Below are positions 5,961 to 7,495 of a DNA stretch of 7,495 nt, piece after piece (positions within the stretch are counted from its first letter, which is position 1; the number at the start of each line of letters is the position of its first letter). This DNA is from Clostridia bacterium (GTDB lineage: Bacteria; Bacillota; Clostridia; Christensenellales; Borkfalkiaceae), in contig JAFTHR010000198.1 in NCBI GenBank assembly GCA_017457345.1, positions 1 to 7,495 on the forward strand. The letters are read 5' to 3'. The position numbers were made by a program, and so were the translations under genes. The notes beneath the pieces were generated by a model. That model was not told the DNA's origin, made no database searches, and saw nothing but the letters and a program-made list of their open reading frames with translations.

Positions 5961-6524
5961 TTATTCTTTTTCATACCCTGCGTTGAATGCTTTGGTGTTT
6001 AATTCAATCGTTTTTTGCGGTACGGTTGCGGAAAGCACTTCTATCCAGCGCTCTTTTTCAAACTCCATGTGTTTTGCTGCCAACCCTAATACCACCGAGT
6101 TTAACACCTTGCTATTGCCGAGCGCAAGGGCGATATTCTCGCCGTCGATTGCGTACACGGTGTGCTCCCTTTTTAAATCTTCTAATACCGCGGCGGGGTA
6201 TTCGGCAACGCCGATCGTCACCGTCATGGGGTCGATTTTACAATCGTTTACCACAAGCACGCCGTCCTTTTTCAAAAAGTGCGCGTATCTTGCCGCTTCC
6301 AACTTTTCAAAAGCAATCAACAAATCGGCGCGACCTTCTTCTACGATCGGCTCGCTTACCTTTTCACCATAGCGAACGAACGTCACCACGCTACCGCCGC
6401 GCTGTGCCATACCGTGCACTTCGCTAATTTTCACGTCGTAACCAGACGCAAGCGCCGTTTTCCCGATAATCCTACTCGTTAGCAAAGTACCTTGACCGCC
6501 AACGCCTACAATCATAATATCCAT
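5961..6524 (-). CDS. iorB: Indolepyruvate:ferredoxin oxidoreductase, beta subunit
   Basis: The gamma-type catalytic domain subunit of IorAB, which with IorA converts aryl-pyruvates, CoA and oxidised ferredoxin to aryl-acetyl-CoA, CO2 and reduced ferredoxin in the cytoplasm. The protein has 187 residues, close to the usual 190-200. It begins with a glycine-rich MIVGVGGQGTLL (Gly7 to Gly12) and has the family hallmark HGMAQRGGSV at 37-46. The ATG at 6524 is chosen over an upstream in-frame ATG at 6545, which lies inside iorA and lacks a binding site. GGTGGAG (6532-6538) lies seven bases before 6524 and is formed by the last codons of iorA. Only one base separates the iorA stop from this ATG, so the two subunits are almost certainly translated in step. 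Related POR/VOR subunits are the alternative, but the IorA partner makes the assignment secure. Confidence 0.94.
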   Translation of the reverse strand: MDIMIVGVGGQGTLLTSRIIGKTALASGYDVKISEVHGMAQRGGSVVTFVRYGEKVSEPIVEEGRADLLIAFEKLEAARYAHFLKKDGVLVVNDCKIDPMTVTIGVAEYPAAVLEDLKREHTVYAIDGENIALALGNSKVLNSVVLGLAAKHMEFEKERWIEVLSATVPQKTIELNTKAFNAGYEKE

Positions 6525-6525
6525 A

Positions 6526-7495
6526 TTATTTCTCCACCTTTTCAATGGCGTTAAACTTGCAATAACTTACACAAAGCCCGCATCCGTTGCACATAGACGG
6601 GTTGATTTTAATTTCACCGTTTTGCTTGGAAATGGCAGGGCAACCGATCTTCATGCACGCCCCGCACTTGCGGCATTTCTCTTCGTTTACCTTGCATACG
6701 TACGGGAACTTTTGTCCTTTAAGCAGTACGCAGGGAGACCGTGCAATAATCACCGTTAACACGTTTTCGTTGGCCGTGCGTTTCAACGTTTTTTCCATCG
6801 TCTCCACGTCGAACGCGTTAATTTCTAATACTTGCGGCACGCCGATTGCTTTGCAAAGTTCCACAAAGTCTACGGCGTAGGTTTCTTCGCCTTTGAGCGT
6901 TTTCCCCGTAGCGGCGTGGTCTTGATGCCCCGTCATCCCCGTGGTGCGGTTATCGAGAATTATCACCGTGCCCGTTGCTTTGTTATATACCATATTCACA
7001 AGGGAGTTGATGCCCGTGTGCAAGAAGGTGGAATCGCCGATCACCGCCACCCAGTTTTTAAGATATTCTTTCCCTTTCGCTTTCTCCATACCGTGGAGTG
7101 CAGAAACGGAAGCACCCATACAAAAACAGGTGTCGATAACGTTGAGCGGCGCAACCGCGCCGAGCGTATAGCAACCGATATCCCCCGAAGCGTGAATTTT
7201 GAGTTTGTTCAAAACGGAGAACACGGCACGGTGCGGACACCCAGGGCACAAAATCGGCGGTCTTGCAGGAACGGTTTTCTTTTCAAACGGCAATTCGTTT
7301 TTCCCCGTCACCGCCGCCTTTATCATATTCGCGCTATACTCGCCTTGTACGGTGAACAGTTCCTTGCCTTCCACTTTCAAGCCCCAAGCACGGATTTGCT
7401 CTTCGATAACCGGTTCAAGTTCTTCCACCACAATCGCCCGTTTAACAGACGAAACGAACTCCATAATCATCTTCTTCGGCAAAGGATTTACCAAG
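6526..7495 (-). CDS. iorA: Indolepyruvate:ferredoxin oxidoreductase, alpha subunit (C-terminal part; 5' end beyond the window)
   Basis: The thiamine-diphosphate and iron-sulfur subunit of IorAB. About 322 residues are visible of a protein usually near 600; the reading frame is open to the right edge, so no start is present here and the TTG at 7494 is not one. Counting from the edge, a linker reaches LCPGCPHR at 83-89, followed by the TPP-binding domain with GDIGCYTLG near 104-112, MGASVSALHG near 126-135, GDSTFLHTG at 153-161 and NRTTGMTGHQ at 182-191. The C-terminus is a two-cluster ferredoxin domain: Cys274, 277, 280 and 285 (CRKCGACMKIGCP), then Cys302, 305, 308 and 312 (CNGCGLCVSYC), each binding a 4Fe-4S centre. 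Both arrangements are complete, though the second lacks the usual Pro after its last Cys. The missing N-terminal half should hold the POR_N and transketolase-C-like domains. It is the most upstream operon gene seen; the operon promoter is off the window. Confidence 0.95.
   Translation of the reverse strand, partial: LVNPLPKKMIMEFVSSVKRAIVVEELEPVIEEQIRAWGLKVEGKELFTVQGEYSANMIKAAVTGKNELPFEKKTVPARPPILCPGCPHRAVFSVLNKLKIHASGDIGCYTLGAVAPLNVIDTCFCMGASVSALHGMEKAKGKEYLKNWVAVIGDSTFLHTGINSLVNMVYNKATGTVIILDNRTTGMTGHQDHAATGKTLKGEETYAVDFVELCKAIGVPQVLEINAFDVETMEKTLKRTANENVLTVIIARSPCVLLKGQKFPYVCKVNEEKCRKCGACMKIGCPAISKQNGEIKINPSMCNGCGLCVSYCKFNAIEKVEK

Noticed and set aside
6525..6545. Upstream start for iorB overlapping the end of iorA
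   Set aside because: No ribosome site precedes 6545, whereas GGTGGAG stands seven bases before the ATG at 6524, where the family's MDIMIVGVGGQG begins.
1..7495. GATC sites as regulatory targets of the methyltransferase
   Set aside because: Roughly 25 GATC sites were noticed by eye, about the chance level. They lie in coding sequence rather than in the promoter regions, so nothing suggests Dam-controlled promoters here.

Overview
The window looks like a piece of chromosome from an anaerobic, probably gut-associated Bacillota (Clostridia-like) organism. The signs are near-consensus sigma-A promoters, purine-rich Shine-Dalgarno sites (AAAGGAG, AAAGGGG, GGTGGAG), hairpin-plus-T terminators, an oxygen-sensitive ferredoxin-dependent 2-oxoacid oxidoreductase, a bile salt hydrolase family enzyme and a family 43 glycoside hydrolase. 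The genus cannot be named from the sequence.

Layout. (1) The left edge cuts a minus-strand tRNA-Asp(GUC), which has its own strong promoter at 80-108. (2) A minus-strand adenine-specific DNA methyltransferase of the Dam/DpnM type (199-1263) carries an N-terminal helix-turn-helix module. No restriction gene is visible beside it. (3) A divergent promoter region (about 1264-1417) drives the methyltransferase leftward and, from a perfect TTGACA/TATAAT promoter with a possible CcpA (cre) site, a cytoplasmic GH43 glycosidase rightward (1418-2347). (4) A choloylglycine hydrolase family enzyme (2417-3355, bile salt hydrolase or penicillin V acylase) follows on the plus strand and ends in a strong hairpin terminator. 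(5) From the right edge back to 3421 runs one tight minus-strand operon: iorA (5' part off the window), iorB, a phenylacetate-CoA ligase (paaK), a tandem-ACT protein and a COG2159-type metal-dependent amidohydrolase.

How the genes work together. IorAB interconverts aryl-pyruvates (indolepyruvate, phenylpyruvate, hydroxyphenylpyruvate) and aryl-acetyl-CoA using ferredoxin. PaaK interconverts aryl-acetates and aryl-acetyl-CoA. The ACT protein is a likely sensor of an aromatic amino acid or related ligand. This set could ferment aromatic amino acids to aryl-acetates or, run in reverse, salvage aryl-acetates for amino acid synthesis; the sequence does not settle the direction. The amidohydrolase is the least explained member: it has complete metal-binding motifs and a start three bases from the ACT stop, but no known role in this pathway. 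Nothing in the window is plainly a new system. The best leads are the amidohydrolase, the HTH-methyltransferase fusion and the control region of the GH43 gene.

No gene-free stretch exceeds about 155 bases. No CRISPR array, insertion sequence or phage gene was seen.
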